Below are positions 42,355 through 50,362 of a stretch of DNA of 64,000 nt, in pieces (within the stretch, counting starts at the first letter, position 1; the number at the start of each line of letters is the position of its first letter). The translations under genes were made by a program, and so were the position numbers. The stretch comes from an uncultured bacterium (GTDB taxonomy: Bacteria; Elusimicrobiota; Elusimicrobia; Elusimicrobiales; Elusimicrobiaceae), in contig CASFTM010000002.1 of the NCBI GenBank assembly GCA_949297775.1, positions 1 through 64,000 of the forward strand. The letters run 5' to 3'. The notes below the pieces were generated by a model, which was given only the letters and a program-made list of their open reading frames with translations, searched no databases and was not told where the DNA came from.

Positions 42355-42849
42355 ATGAAACACACCAAATGGCTTATTTTCTGCGCCGTCGCCATATTGC
42401 TGGCCGGCGCGATGTCCCCCAAACCGCACCCAAAGGAGAACTCTATGCAAAAAGCACCGATTGACACTGTTTTTGCCCAAGGCGAACCCAACCCCTACGG
42501 TAAATTTTTTACCGGGCAGACCTACTTAAATATGCTCAGCCCGAAGGACGATGTATTCAACGCCCCGATTGGCAACGTTACCTTTGAACCCGGCGCCCGC
42601 ACAAATTGGCACAAACACGACGGCGGACAGATTTTGCTTGTCCTTAACGGCGAGGGCCGCTACCAGGAAAAAGACAAAGAAATCCAAATCCTGCACAAAG
42701 GCGACATCGTCCGCATTGCGCCCGGTGTTATCCACTGGCACGGCGCCGCACCGAAAAGCTGGTTTGTGCACCTCTCACTGGAAACCAACGCCCACCAGAA
42801 CGGAAAAACCGACTGGCTGGACCCGGTAACCGACGAACAATACCAATAA
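42355..42849 (+). CDS. Cupin protein with two potential starts
   Basis: A 164-aa single-cupin protein. His residues HKHDGGQ and GVIHWHGAAP form the metal site typical of cupin 2. It starts with a hydrophobic signal-like stretch (4-20). A second ATG at 42445 follows AAAGGAG with a 6-base gap, exactly the cupin start, so a cytosolic short form may also be made. The first ATG has AAGGAG as well. The two-start idea is inference. Confidence 0.8.
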   Translation: MKHTKWLIFCAVAILLAGAMSPKPHPKENSMQKAPIDTVFAQGEPNPYGKFFTGQTYLNMLSPKDDVFNAPIGNVTFEPGARTNWHKHDGGQILLVLNGEGRYQEKDKEIQILHKGDIVRIAPGVIHWHGAAPKSWFVHLSLETNAHQNGKTDWLDPVTDEQYQ

Positions 42850-42885
42850 CCGGTTACTTACGCACCCAGTAGAAAAAGGAGAATT

Positions 42886-43485
42886 ATGAAAAGATTTACC
42901 CATTTGATTTGGTCAGGTATGATGATGTTTTCCGCCGCCGCCTGCGGAAACCCGCCGGCGGACACGGGCACCGGCACCGCGGCAACACCGCCGGAAAAGC
43001 CCTTCTCCGGCAAAAAAGTGCTGGTGGCGTATTATTCGCACTCCGGCAATACGCAAGCCGTAGCACGCCAAATTGCCCAAGCTACCGGCGGGGAGTTGTT
43101 TCAAATAGAAACGGTACAAACCTACCCGAGCGCTTATAACCAGCTGACCGACCAGGCCAAAAAAGAAATCCGCGCCGGATTTATGCCGGAACTTAAAAAC
43201 GCAGTACCGAATATGGCGCAATACGACGTGGTGTTCATCGGTTCGCCCAATTGGTGGGGTACTTATGCACCGGCGGTAAAATCGTTCTTGGCGCAGTATG
43301 ATTTTGCCGGCAAACAGCTGGTGCCGTTTTTCACACACGGCGGCGGCGGAATGCAAAATTGCGAAAGCGATATGCACGCCCAGCTGCCCCAGGCTGTTTT
43401 TTTGCGGGCGGCCTCGTTCCCCGGGCGTTCCCGCGGGGCGGATGAGGAGCAACTGACCGGCTGGCTGAACAAACTGGCCCAATAA
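42886..43485 (+). CDS. Lipoprotein flavodoxin
   Basis: A 199-aa flavodoxin with a lipobox-type start (FSAAACGN, Cys20). The FMN loop is SHSGNT (51-56) and GSPNWWGT follows. It should be anchored in the envelope, which is uncommon for flavodoxins, and needs FMN outside the cytoplasm. AAGGAG before ATG. Likely an electron carrier of the module. Confidence 0.8.
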   Translation: MKRFTHLIWSGMMMFSAAACGNPPADTGTGTAATPPEKPFSGKKVLVAYYSHSGNTQAVARQIAQATGGELFQIETVQTYPSAYNQLTDQAKKEIRAGFMPELKNAVPNMAQYDVVFIGSPNWWGTYAPAVKSFLAQYDFAGKQLVPFFTHGGGGMQNCESDMHAQLPQAVFLRAASFPGRSRGADEEQLTGWLNKLAQ

Positions 43486-43516
43486 ACGCTATAATAAATA
43501 AAAAAGGAGGGCGGTT

Positions 43517-44191
43517 ATGACGCCGAAACTATATATAAAATTAGGAGTGGACGCGCTGATGACCGTCCTCTTTTTAATATGCATGGACTATCCGCTGCTG
43601 CGCAGCCTGCCGCACGAGATTTTAGGCACGGCTCTGGCCCTGTGTATTTTGGCGCACAACGGACTGAATTGGACTTGGTACCGCCATTTGTTCACGGGGA
43701 AATACACCCCCTTGCGCGGAGTACTGACGGCCGTCAATTTACTGCTTTTGGCGGCTATGGCGGGAATGATTATAAGCGGGATTATGCTGTCTCGCGACGT
43801 GTTTGCCTTTTTGCAGTTGGACGGATCTTTTGCGGCGCGGCGGCTGCACCCGTTTTTTGCCTGCTGGAGTTTGGCGCTTATGGGCATACACCTGGGGCTG
43901 AATGGAGGGCTGGTAAAACTGTTTTTCCCGCAGCAAGCTGCTCCCTCCGTCAAACACGCGGTTTACGTCCTATGGGGGATCATCGTACTATACGGGCTGT
44001 ACGCGTTTATCCGGCTGGACCTGGCGGATAAAATGTTGATGCAATCCCTGCATGTGGGCAGAGGAACCAACGGCTGGGTATTGCTGGCGGATTCTGCCGC
44101 TATCCTGTTGGGTACAGCGTTTATCACGTATCAAATTACTAAATGGGCGAGTTATAAACCCGCGCCCAAAAGGGAGGAAGCAAATGTTTAA
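43517..44191 (+). CDS. DUF4405-like membrane protein
   Basis: A 224-aa protein with about six TM helices. HNGLNWTWYRH, RRLHPFFACWSLALMGIHLGLN and the QSLHVGRG loop resemble DUF4405 proteins of the cytochrome b561-like group, in which histidines ligate heme. It could pass electrons across the membrane to the neighbouring flavodoxins. AAGGAGG precedes the ATG; the stop overlaps the next start by 8 bp. Confidence 0.7.
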   Translation: MTPKLYIKLGVDALMTVLFLICMDYPLLRSLPHEILGTALALCILAHNGLNWTWYRHLFTGKYTPLRGVLTAVNLLLLAAMAGMIISGIMLSRDVFAFLQLDGSFAARRLHPFFACWSLALMGIHLGLNGGLVKLFFPQQAAPSVKHAVYVLWGIIVLYGLYAFIRLDLADKMLMQSLHVGRGTNGWVLLADSAAILLGTAFITYQITKWASYKPAPKREEANV

Positions 44192-44804
44192 AACCATCCT
44201 TTTTGCTGTTGTTGGCATAGCTGTAATTGTCGGGATAATCAGCGGCATACATTTAATGCGGGTGGCTTACCGCAACAAAATGGAAATGGCTCCGTTTCAG
44301 GGAGCCCCGGTGCCCTACACCGCTAACCTGGGAAAAACATTGGTTATTTATTATTCCTGGACGGGCCACACCCAGGATATCGCCCAGCGCATTGCCCAGC
44401 GCACCCAGGCGGACCTGTACCGCATTGAAACCCAAGAACCGCTTGCCAAAACGCCCTGGATTTATTTAACCCTCAAACGCCAGCTGTCTACCAAAGCCTA
44501 CCCGGCTGTCAAACAGCCGCTTCCGGATGTGTCTTCCTATGATACGGTATTTGTCGGGTCTCCCATTTGGTGGTACACGGCGGCTACGCCGGTGCTGCAA
44601 TTTTTACAGGAAATGGATTTTCAGAACAAAAAAGTGGTTCCCTTTTCCACCCAAGGCAGCAACTACGGCACCTTCTTTGAAGATTTCGCCGCACGCGCCA
44701 AAAACGCCCGCCTGCTAAAAGGGGCTTCGTTTAACAACCTGGGCCCGGAATATGACCCGGCGGTGGACAGCAAAATCACCGCGTGGCTAAATACGCTTTC
44801 CTAA
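44184..44804 (+). CDS. Membrane-anchored flavodoxin
   Basis: A 206-aa protein with an N-terminal TM helix (4-24) and a flavodoxin domain whose FMN loop is SWTGHT (58-63), then GSPIWWYTAATP. The basic residues just after the helix (RVAYRNK) would place the domain in the cytoplasm by the positive-inside rule, unlike the lipoprotein flavodoxin. GGGAGG precedes the ATG. Last gene of the operon. Confidence 0.8.
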   Translation: MFKTILFAVVGIAVIVGIISGIHLMRVAYRNKMEMAPFQGAPVPYTANLGKTLVIYYSWTGHTQDIAQRIAQRTQADLYRIETQEPLAKTPWIYLTLKRQLSTKAYPAVKQPLPDVSSYDTVFVGSPIWWYTAATPVLQFLQEMDFQNKKVVPFSTQGSNYGTFFEDFAARAKNARLLKGASFNNLGPEYDPAVDSKITAWLNTLS

Positions 44805-44807
44805 TTA

Positions 44808-44840
44808 AATACTCCCCGGCAAAAAACGGGGAGTATTTTT
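44808..44840 (+). terminator. Intrinsic terminator
   Basis: AATACTCCCCG / CGGGGAGTATT stem and T tail ending the flavodoxin operon. Confidence 0.9.
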
Positions 44841-44867
44841 ATCGTTTCATAAAAGCTACAATAAAAG

Positions 44868-44879
44868 TGTGATACTTTT
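44868..44879 (+). promoter_or_regulatory. Putative ECF promoter element, module 2
   Basis: TGTGATACTTTT, identical to the motif upstream of ECF module 1. CATAGTA follows after 10 bases and the sigma ATG 9 bases later, so transcripts would be nearly leaderless. Confidence 0.5.
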
Positions 44880-44904
44880 CCCCAAGCCGCATAGTATAAG
44901 TAGA

Positions 44905-45405
44905 ATGACGTCATTTGAAGAACTGTACCAAACGCATTTTAAATCCGTATACGCCTATGTATTTGCACGCGTGCGCAACGCCGCCATAGCCGAAGATATA
45001 TGCGCCAATATATGGAAAAAATGCTACGAACATTTCGCTTCATTTGACTCTGAAAAAGGCGTTTTCTCCCAGTGGCTGTTTACAGTAGCCCGCAACGAAA
45101 CCAATATGCACTGGCGGCTGTTTTGGGTAAAACATATTTTTTCCCTGCCGGAATCGGACGATGAGTTGATGCCGGGGACGGACAAAACCCCGCTGGAAAA
45201 CCTGGAAGAAAATACCTTCCGCACCGGATTAATCCGTGCATTGGGACGGCTGTCCGATAAAGAGCGGGACATCATCTCGCTTAAATTTTACTCGGGTTTA
45301 AACAACCGCCAAATTGCCGAACTTACCCGGCTGAGCGAAACAAACATCGGTACTATATTGCACCGGGCCGTACAAAAATTACGCCGGTATATGGAGCTTA
45401 TATGA
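44905..45405 (+). CDS. ECF-type RNA polymerase sigma factor, module 2
   Basis: A 166-aa group-4 sigma, region 2 (YQTHFKSVYAYVFARVRNAA, then WLFTVARNETNMHW) and region 4 (LSDKERDIISLKFYSGLNNR, then QIAELTRLSETNIGTIL). A paralogue of module 1. ATG at 44905 is taken because upstream GTG lies in the promoter motif. It overlaps the anti-sigma gene by 4 bp. Confidence 0.85.
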   Translation: MTSFEELYQTHFKSVYAYVFARVRNAAIAEDICANIWKKCYEHFASFDSEKGVFSQWLFTVARNETNMHWRLFWVKHIFSLPESDDELMPGTDKTPLENLEENTFRTGLIRALGRLSDKERDIISLKFYSGLNNRQIAELTRLSETNIGTILHRAVQKLRRYMELI

Positions 45406-45884
45406 ATATGCCCAAAGATTGGATGGAAAAAGCCTCCCGCCTGGATTTTGACCCGCAGGCCAAAGCCCAGCAACGCGTATGGGCGCGTTTAAACGGCTGG
45501 CAGCCCCGCCGCAGCTGGGTGCGCCCGCTGGCGTGGGGTATGTGCTCCGCTTTATTTGTACTGTTAGGCGGCTGGGCCGGCGTACGCTGGAGCGCCTATT
45601 TGCATTGTCCGGTTCAACAACCGGCGGACGAAGTGTTTGCCGCCGCCCAATGCAAAAACGCAGATGGTCATTTTTTGATTTCCACCCAACTGGAATGCAA
45701 CGGGAAAGACTGTTCCTGCACCAAAACCTTGACTATATGCGATGAACACCCCGTCACGCGCGTAACCCGCAAAACCTGCACCAACGCCGCGCCCGACTTT
45801 GACCCGCAGGATCCTTGGAACCTGCTGGAAAATCGTTCTCAAGAAGAATTGAAAAACTTGGCTACTTGCCAAAACCAATGCTAG
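45402..45884 (+). CDS. Cysteine-rich anti-sigma-like protein
   Basis: A 160-aa protein: cytoplasmic 1-40, TM 41-62 and an outer domain of about 95 residues with nine cysteines (including C-N-G-K-D-C-S-C). Position after the ECF gene indicates an anti-sigma factor. The cysteines could make the outer domain a thiol or disulfide sensor, supported by the adjacent thioredoxin-DsbD gene. Not a known zinc anti-sigma. Confidence 0.65.
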   Translation: MNMPKDWMEKASRLDFDPQAKAQQRVWARLNGWQPRRSWVRPLAWGMCSALFVLLGGWAGVRWSAYLHCPVQQPADEVFAAAQCKNADGHFLISTQLECNGKDCSCTKTLTICDEHPVTRVTRKTCTNAAPDFDPQDPWNLLENRSQEELKNLATCQNQC

Positions 45885-45895
45885 GAGTTTAGTGT

Positions 45896-47242
45896 ATGAT
45901 GTTTAGACGTTTCTTGAAGTCATTTTTCGCCACGGCCCTGTTTTTAGGGCTTGCTTGCGCCGTTTGGGCGGAGCCCGTGGTGCAGGCGGTATTGTTTACC
46001 TCGCCTTACTGTCCACACTGCCGCCATCTCAAACAGGACGGCTTTCCCCAGCAGTTTCGGGACCAATATGGCGATGCAGTGGAACTGCTGGAATATGATT
46101 TAACGGAAAATGCAAACAATGTGCTCTTTTCCCAAACGCTGGCGGCATATCAATTAGAGTCGGCGGGAATTCCGATGTTAGTGGTAGGCGAAACGGTGCT
46201 GCAGGGCTATCCCACGCAAATTGCCACCGGAGCGGACGAGGCGGTTAAAAAAGCCCTCGCCAACAAAGAAACAACCCATATTCCCGGTTTAAAACCGCTG
46301 TCTAAGCCCAAACCTGCCCCGTTGACTTCTAAAACCAGCCCGACAAAGCTAACGGCGGAAGAATCTGCCAAGGCCCCTGCTGCAACGGATGCATCGCAGC
46401 CGGAACCGGCCCCCTCCACCCCCAAAGAACCGGCTCAACCGCCAGCCGAAGAAACGGCCCAATCCGCCAAAGACGCCCAGCTGCAAGCCCACGAAAATTT
46501 GTTCAGCCAAATTACGCTGTGGGCCATCATCGGTGCGGGGCTGGCTGACGGTATTAACCCCTGTGCCTTTGCGGTGATTGTATTTTTCGTATCCTTCTTG
46601 GCGGCTTACAAATATACTAAAAAAGAAATTATTATCGTCGGAACAGCCTATTGCGTATCTGTTTTCTTGGCGTATCTGCTGATGGGGCTGGGCGCATTTC
46701 ACGCGCTGTATGCAATGAAAGGCTTCCGCTATGTTACGCTCGCCGTACAATGGGGAACCATTGGGCTGTGTGTGATTTTCCTGGCGCTTAGCTTATATGA
46801 TTTTATCATTTACCAGCGCACCAAAAAATCCGAAAAAATGCTCCTGCAGCTGCCCAAAAGCTACAAGGAATATATCCACAAAGTAATGCGCTTCTTCCTG
46901 CGCGACAAACACAGCTCCATGTGGCGGCTGATGCTGGCCGCGTTTGCGGTAGGGTTTGTGGTATCGGGCGTGGAAGCGGTGTGCACGGGGCAAGTTTATC
47001 TGCCTACTTGTGTGGTTATTCTGAAAGAAGCCGGCAGCCAATCGTGGAAAGCGGCTGAGTATTTAATTATGTACAACCTGATGTTCGTACTGCCGCTGGT
47101 GCTGGTTTTTGTGCTGACGCTGTGCGGCAAAGAATCGGCCACGTTTAACAACTGGCTTAAAAACCATCTGGGATTATCCAAATTCCTGCTGTGCTGTGTG
47201 TTTTTGGGTTTGTTGCTCCTGATGTTAGCCAATATGTTTTAA
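45896..47242 (+). CDS. Thioredoxin-DsbD/CcdA-like fusion
   Basis: A 448-aa protein: signal peptide (to about 25), glutaredoxin-like domain with CPHC (39-42), Pro/Ala-rich linker (125-195) and six to eight TM helices. GINPCAFAVIVFF and AVCTGQVYLPTC carry the membrane cysteine pair of DsbD/CcdA. It should move reducing power from cytoplasm to periplasm. It has the reverse order of DsbD, where thioredoxin-like domains flank the membrane part. Either of two tandem ATGs could start it; GGAG lies upstream. Confidence 0.85.
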   Translation: MMFRRFLKSFFATALFLGLACAVWAEPVVQAVLFTSPYCPHCRHLKQDGFPQQFRDQYGDAVELLEYDLTENANNVLFSQTLAAYQLESAGIPMLVVGETVLQGYPTQIATGADEAVKKALANKETTHIPGLKPLSKPKPAPLTSKTSPTKLTAEESAKAPAATDASQPEPAPSTPKEPAQPPAEETAQSAKDAQLQAHENLFSQITLWAIIGAGLADGINPCAFAVIVFFVSFLAAYKYTKKEIIIVGTAYCVSVFLAYLLMGLGAFHALYAMKGFRYVTLAVQWGTIGLCVIFLALSLYDFIIYQRTKKSEKMLLQLPKSYKEYIHKVMRFFLRDKHSSMWRLMLAAFAVGFVVSGVEAVCTGQVYLPTCVVILKEAGSQSWKAAEYLIMYNLMFVLPLVLVFVLTLCGKESATFNNWLKNHLGLSKFLLCCVFLGLLLLMLANMF

Positions 47243-47253
47243 CCCGTAAAAAT

Positions 47254-47282
47254 AAATTCCCCCGGCTGCGCCGGGGGAATTT
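47254..47282 (+). terminator. Intrinsic terminator
   Basis: ATTCCCCCGGC / GCCGGGGGAAT hairpin downstream of the fusion gene. Confidence 0.85.
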
Positions 47283-47290
47283 ATAGCAGA

Positions 47291-47316
47291 AATACATTGA
47301 TATTTATCGATGTATT
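47291..47316 (+). promoter_or_regulatory. ArsR-type operator 1
   Basis: Inverted repeat AATACATTGAT / ATCGATGTATT (one mismatch) upstream of arsR. Half-sites ATACATTGA and TCGATGTAT are separated by 6 bp. Confidence 0.65.
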
Positions 47317-47341
47317 TGCTATATTTAAAAAGAGGGAAAAA

Positions 47342-47635
47342 ATGACTTCACCCCAACATACCGCCCGCTTATTTAAAGCGTTATGCGACGAACACCGCGT
47401 GCAAATTATGCAGCTGCTCTGCCGCGGGGAAATGTGTGCCTGCCACTTGCAGCAAGAGCTGCAAATCGGGCAGTCTACGCTGTCGCACCATATGAAAATT
47501 CTGTGTGACGGCGGGCTGGTGTCCGCCCGAAAAGAAGGCCGTTGGATGCATTATTCCTTAAAGCAGTCCGGTTTACAGGAAATGCAAAAATATGTTGTTT
47601 CGTTGTTGAGCGCACAAGAAAAAAGGGAAAAGTAA
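47342..47635 (+). CDS. ArsR/SmtB-family metalloid-type repressor
   Basis: A 97-aa winged-helix regulator. C32-A-C34 in GEMCACHLQQEL corresponds to the Cys-x-Cys As(III)/Sb(III) site of ArsR. QSTLSHHMKILCDGGLV is the recognition helix. It should repress its own gene and the permease behind a second identical-geometry operator. The start at 47342 was chosen after a purine-rich site. Confidence 0.85.
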   Translation: MTSPQHTARLFKALCDEHRVQIMQLLCRGEMCACHLQQELQIGQSTLSHHMKILCDGGLVSARKEGRWMHYSLKQSGLQEMQKYVVSLLSAQEKREK

Positions 47636-47653
47636 AGAAAATTTTTTTCGCCA

Positions 47654-47677
47654 ATACATCTATATATTTAGATATAT
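47654..47677 (+). promoter_or_regulatory. ArsR-type operator 2
   Basis: ATACATCTA / TAGATATAT with a 6-bp spacer (one mismatch), the same geometry as operator 1, upstream of the permease gene. Confidence 0.6.
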
Positions 47678-47693
47678 AAATAAAGGAGCCGTT

Positions 47694-48665
47694 ATGTTTC
47701 AAACCTTCACACATTTGGCAGACTGGGGTACCACGCGCCTGGGGCTTTCCACGCAAACGCCGTTGGGCAGTTCTGTCCATTTTTTTATAGAGGACGCAAG
47801 CAAAATTTTTGTTTTAATTTACGTGCTTATTTTTGTCGTTTCGCTGTTCCGCGCCCAACTGTCGCCCGAAAAAGTGCGCGATTATCTGTCCGGCAAAAAC
47901 CGCTGGTACGGGTATTTTTTGGCTGTATTTTTGGGAATTGTAACTCCCTTTTGTTCTTGTTCATCTATCCCGTTGTTCATCGGGTTCATTACAGCGGGTA
48001 TCCCGTTTGGCATTACGATGGCCTTTTTGATCAGCTCCCCCTTAGTCAGTGAAATTGCAACTTTTATGCTTATTGGCATGCAAGGGGCTGGCCTGGGGGT
48101 GGCGTTGGTGTATGTAGCAAGCGGCACGGTAATTGCCGTGATAGGCGGCTGGCTGGCGGACCGGCTGCACTTGGAAAAATTATGTATCTACCGCCCCCCC
48201 GTGCAACCTGCACCCGCATGCACCTGCCGCCAACAAACATTTACGCAGCGCGCGCAGGATTTGGTGTGTTACGCCCATACGTTTGCCTGGGACACACTTA
48301 AAAACCTGTGGGTCTACATTATTTTAGGTCTCTTGGTAGGAGCCGCCATACACGGCTTCGTGCCGGTGGAAATTTTAAGCAAATATTTGGGGGCTGATAA
48401 CCCTTGGGCCGTGCCGTTGGCATCCGTTATCGGCGCGCCGCTATACGCCAACCACGCGGGCGTAATCCCCGTTATACAGGCGCTGTTGTTAAAGGGCGTT
48501 CCGCTGGGGACGGCATTGGTAATCCTAATGAGCATTACCGCTATCTCCCTGCCGGAAATGATGATGTTAAAAAAAGTACTTTCCGGCAAAATGATAGGGC
48601 TGTTTTTACTATATTTAATTGTGGCGTTTATGCTGGTAGGATATTTATTAAACGCCATTTTATAG
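47694..48665 (+). CDS. Permease of the ArsP/YraQ type
   Basis: A 323-aa protein with eight TM helices. TPFCSCSSIPLFIGF and a second ANHAGVIPVIQALL motif mark the ArsP/SO_0444/YraQ family, which exports organoarsenicals or metals. A central Cys-rich loop (PAPACTCRQQ) is present. Together with ArsR and the next thioredoxin-like gene it forms a metal/metalloid efflux operon. Confidence 0.8.
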   Translation: MFQTFTHLADWGTTRLGLSTQTPLGSSVHFFIEDASKIFVLIYVLIFVVSLFRAQLSPEKVRDYLSGKNRWYGYFLAVFLGIVTPFCSCSSIPLFIGFITAGIPFGITMAFLISSPLVSEIATFMLIGMQGAGLGVALVYVASGTVIAVIGGWLADRLHLEKLCIYRPPVQPAPACTCRQQTFTQRAQDLVCYAHTFAWDTLKNLWVYIILGLLVGAAIHGFVPVEILSKYLGADNPWAVPLASVIGAPLYANHAGVIPVIQALLLKGVPLGTALVILMSITAISLPEMMMLKKVLSGKMIGLFLLYLIVAFMLVGYLLNAIL

Positions 48666-48674
48666 GAGAGCATA

Positions 48675-48935
48675 ATGGAAATAAAAGTATTGGGAATGGG
48701 CTGCGCCAAATGCAGCCTGCTGTTTAACCATACCCAGCAAGCCATCCAATTGCTGGGCTGGAACGAAACCGTGGAAAAAGTGGAAGACCTGGACCGTATT
48801 TTGCAATACGGTGTTTTGCACACGCCGGCACTGCTGATAGATGGGCAAGTGGTATTATCAGGCCAAACCGCCACCGTGGAAACCCTGCGGGATTTGCTGG
48901 TACAACACGGTATCAACCCGCCAAACAAACCGTAA
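48675..48935 (+). CDS. Small thioredoxin-like redox protein (CAKC)
   Basis: An 86-aa thioredoxin-fold protein with C10-A-K-C13 and cis-Pro in HTPALLIDG. This small type (redox-active disulfide protein 2-like) is typically found beside ArsR and such permeases. 9 bp after the permease gene. Confidence 0.85.
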   Translation: MEIKVLGMGCAKCSLLFNHTQQAIQLLGWNETVEKVEDLDRILQYGVLHTPALLIDGQVVLSGQTATVETLRDLLVQHGINPPNKP

Positions 48936-49009
48936 TTCCCGTCTGAAAATATACACATAAAAATTAATTTGCTATAATAAATAGGTACTTATTCCGCAAC
49001 ACACTTTTG

Positions 49010-49098
49010 GAGAGGTGGCCGAGCGGTTTAAGGCACAGTCCTGGAAAGACTGCATACGGGAAACCGTATCGAGAGTTCGAATCTCTCCCTCTCCGCCA
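49010..49098 (+). tRNA. tRNA-Ser (GGA anticodon)
   Basis: An 89-nt class II tRNA: acceptor GGAGAGG / CCTCTCC, D arm, anticodon stem CAGTC / GACTG with loop CTGGAAA (anticodon GGA), long variable arm and T arm GAGAGTTCGAATCTCTC. CCA is encoded. TATAAT is 31 bp upstream of the 5' end, at 48974-48979. Confidence 0.97.
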
Positions 49099-49102
49099 TT
49101 TC

Positions 49103-49126
49103 AAAGCCCCCTTGCGGGGCTTTTTT
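49103..49126 (+). terminator. Intrinsic terminator after tRNA-Ser
   Basis: AAAGCCCC / GGGGCTTT hairpin and T tail five bases after the tRNA. Confidence 0.85.
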
Positions 49127-49155
49127 AGTCAATCTTTTCTATCTCGTGAGGTTCT

Positions 49156-49911
49156 ATGCGTAAACACATTCTGCTATTATGCGTGCTTTTTTGCGCCCTG
49201 CCTGGATGCGCCCAACTGCAAGAAAATTTACAAGTATTAGGTATTTTACCAACGGAAAATATCACTTCGCTGGAATTTAAACCCCGCTTAAAAGCCAAAA
49301 ACGACGCGAAAAACGATATGTCTGCCACGCTGGAAATTAAACCGTCGTTTAAGCTTAACAAACATTGGAAATTCGGGGCAGAAATTCCCGTCGCCCGTGT
49401 GGGGAACGATGAAACTTCCGCCAAAGGATTGGGGGATATTATGGTATCAGGCAGTTATGTCAATTACACCCCCAGCAAAGTTTTTTCTTACGGTCTGGCG
49501 GTAGAGCTAACCACCCCTACGGCCACCGACCGCAGCCTGGGAGACGGCAAATGGGTGGCTGAACCGGAAATTTTTACCGTGTGGAAACTTTCTCCGTCTT
49601 TCTTTGTGGAAGCGGAATACCGCCATATCTTTTCCTTTGCCGGCAGCAGCGGGCGGGAGGACATCAACGAAAGCCGCTACCGGATGATTTTTGGAGTCAT
49701 CGGGCCGGACGGCTGGTGGTTTGAATTTGACCCGCGCTACACCGTGGATTACCAAAACCCCGGGGAAGCGGAACTGATTGGCGAGTTTGAACTCGGTACA
49801 ATGGTAAACGTCGGTTCGTCCATGTATGTCCGCGGGGGCTGGCATTTAGGCGGCAATAAATACTCCTACGATTGGGAATTTATGCTAGGTTTTAAAATCT
49901 TGTATTTGTAA
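49156..49911 (+). CDS. Putative outer-membrane beta-barrel protein
   Basis: A 251-aa protein with a signal peptide whose end could be a lipobox (ALPGC). The mature part alternates polar and aromatic residues in beta strands and ends in FKILYL, as outer-membrane barrels often do. No family recognised; phenol-degradation MetA-like barrels have a similar look. Monocistronic with a terminator. Confidence 0.55.
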   Translation: MRKHILLLCVLFCALPGCAQLQENLQVLGILPTENITSLEFKPRLKAKNDAKNDMSATLEIKPSFKLNKHWKFGAEIPVARVGNDETSAKGLGDIMVSGSYVNYTPSKVFSYGLAVELTTPTATDRSLGDGKWVAEPEIFTVWKLSPSFFVEAEYRHIFSFAGSSGREDINESRYRMIFGVIGPDGWWFEFDPRYTVDYQNPGEAELIGEFELGTMVNVGSSMYVRGGWHLGGNKYSYDWEFMLGFKILYL

Positions 49912-49914
49912 CGA

Positions 49915-49942
49915 AAAAAGCCCCCGCTTCCGGGGGCTTTTT
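49915..49942. terminator. Bidirectional terminator
   Basis: AAAAAGCCCCCG / CGGGGGCTTTTT stem with loop CTTC between convergent genes. Confidence 0.9.
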
Positions 49943-49971
49943 ATTGCGCAAAATTTTTATTCCTTCCGTCA

Positions 49972-50235
49972 TTACCTCCGGAATGTTTTTACCTGCATGC
50001 CCAACAGCCGCCCCAACAGCATCAGCGGCAACAGCACGCAGATACTAAAAACCGCCACCAGCATCGTCATAATAAACCCAAACGCCAACACAAACACTCC
50101 ACCGATAATTCCCCCGTTGTCTCCTTTGGGGCGGGCGGAATCTTTAGCGGGCCCGGTATGAATGGGGCGTCCGTGTTCGTCCAAAATTTCCGGTTCAATA
50201 ATTTCTTCGGTTTGGATGATTTCTTTTTCTTCCAT
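49972..50235 (-). CDS. Small membrane protein
   Basis: An 87-aa protein with an acidic N terminus (EEKEIIQTEEIIEPEILDEH) and a hydrophobic stretch (46-80), probably two tight TM helices. No family is recognised. AAGGAT-like site absent; a plausible gene only by length and composition. Confidence 0.45.
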   Translation of the reverse strand: MEEKEIIQTEEIIEPEILDEHGRPIHTGPAKDSARPKGDNGGIIGGVFVLAFGFIMTMLVAVFSICVLLPLMLLGRLLGMQVKTFRR

Positions 50236-50362
50236 ACTTATATTATCGCATAATCCGACCTCTTTTGCTCAACCGGATAAATAACTAGAAGCTAACCTCT
50301 TTTCCCCCCTTGTTTTCTTTTGCCAAACAGGTACAATAAAAGAAAAAAACAAAGGGGGATGT

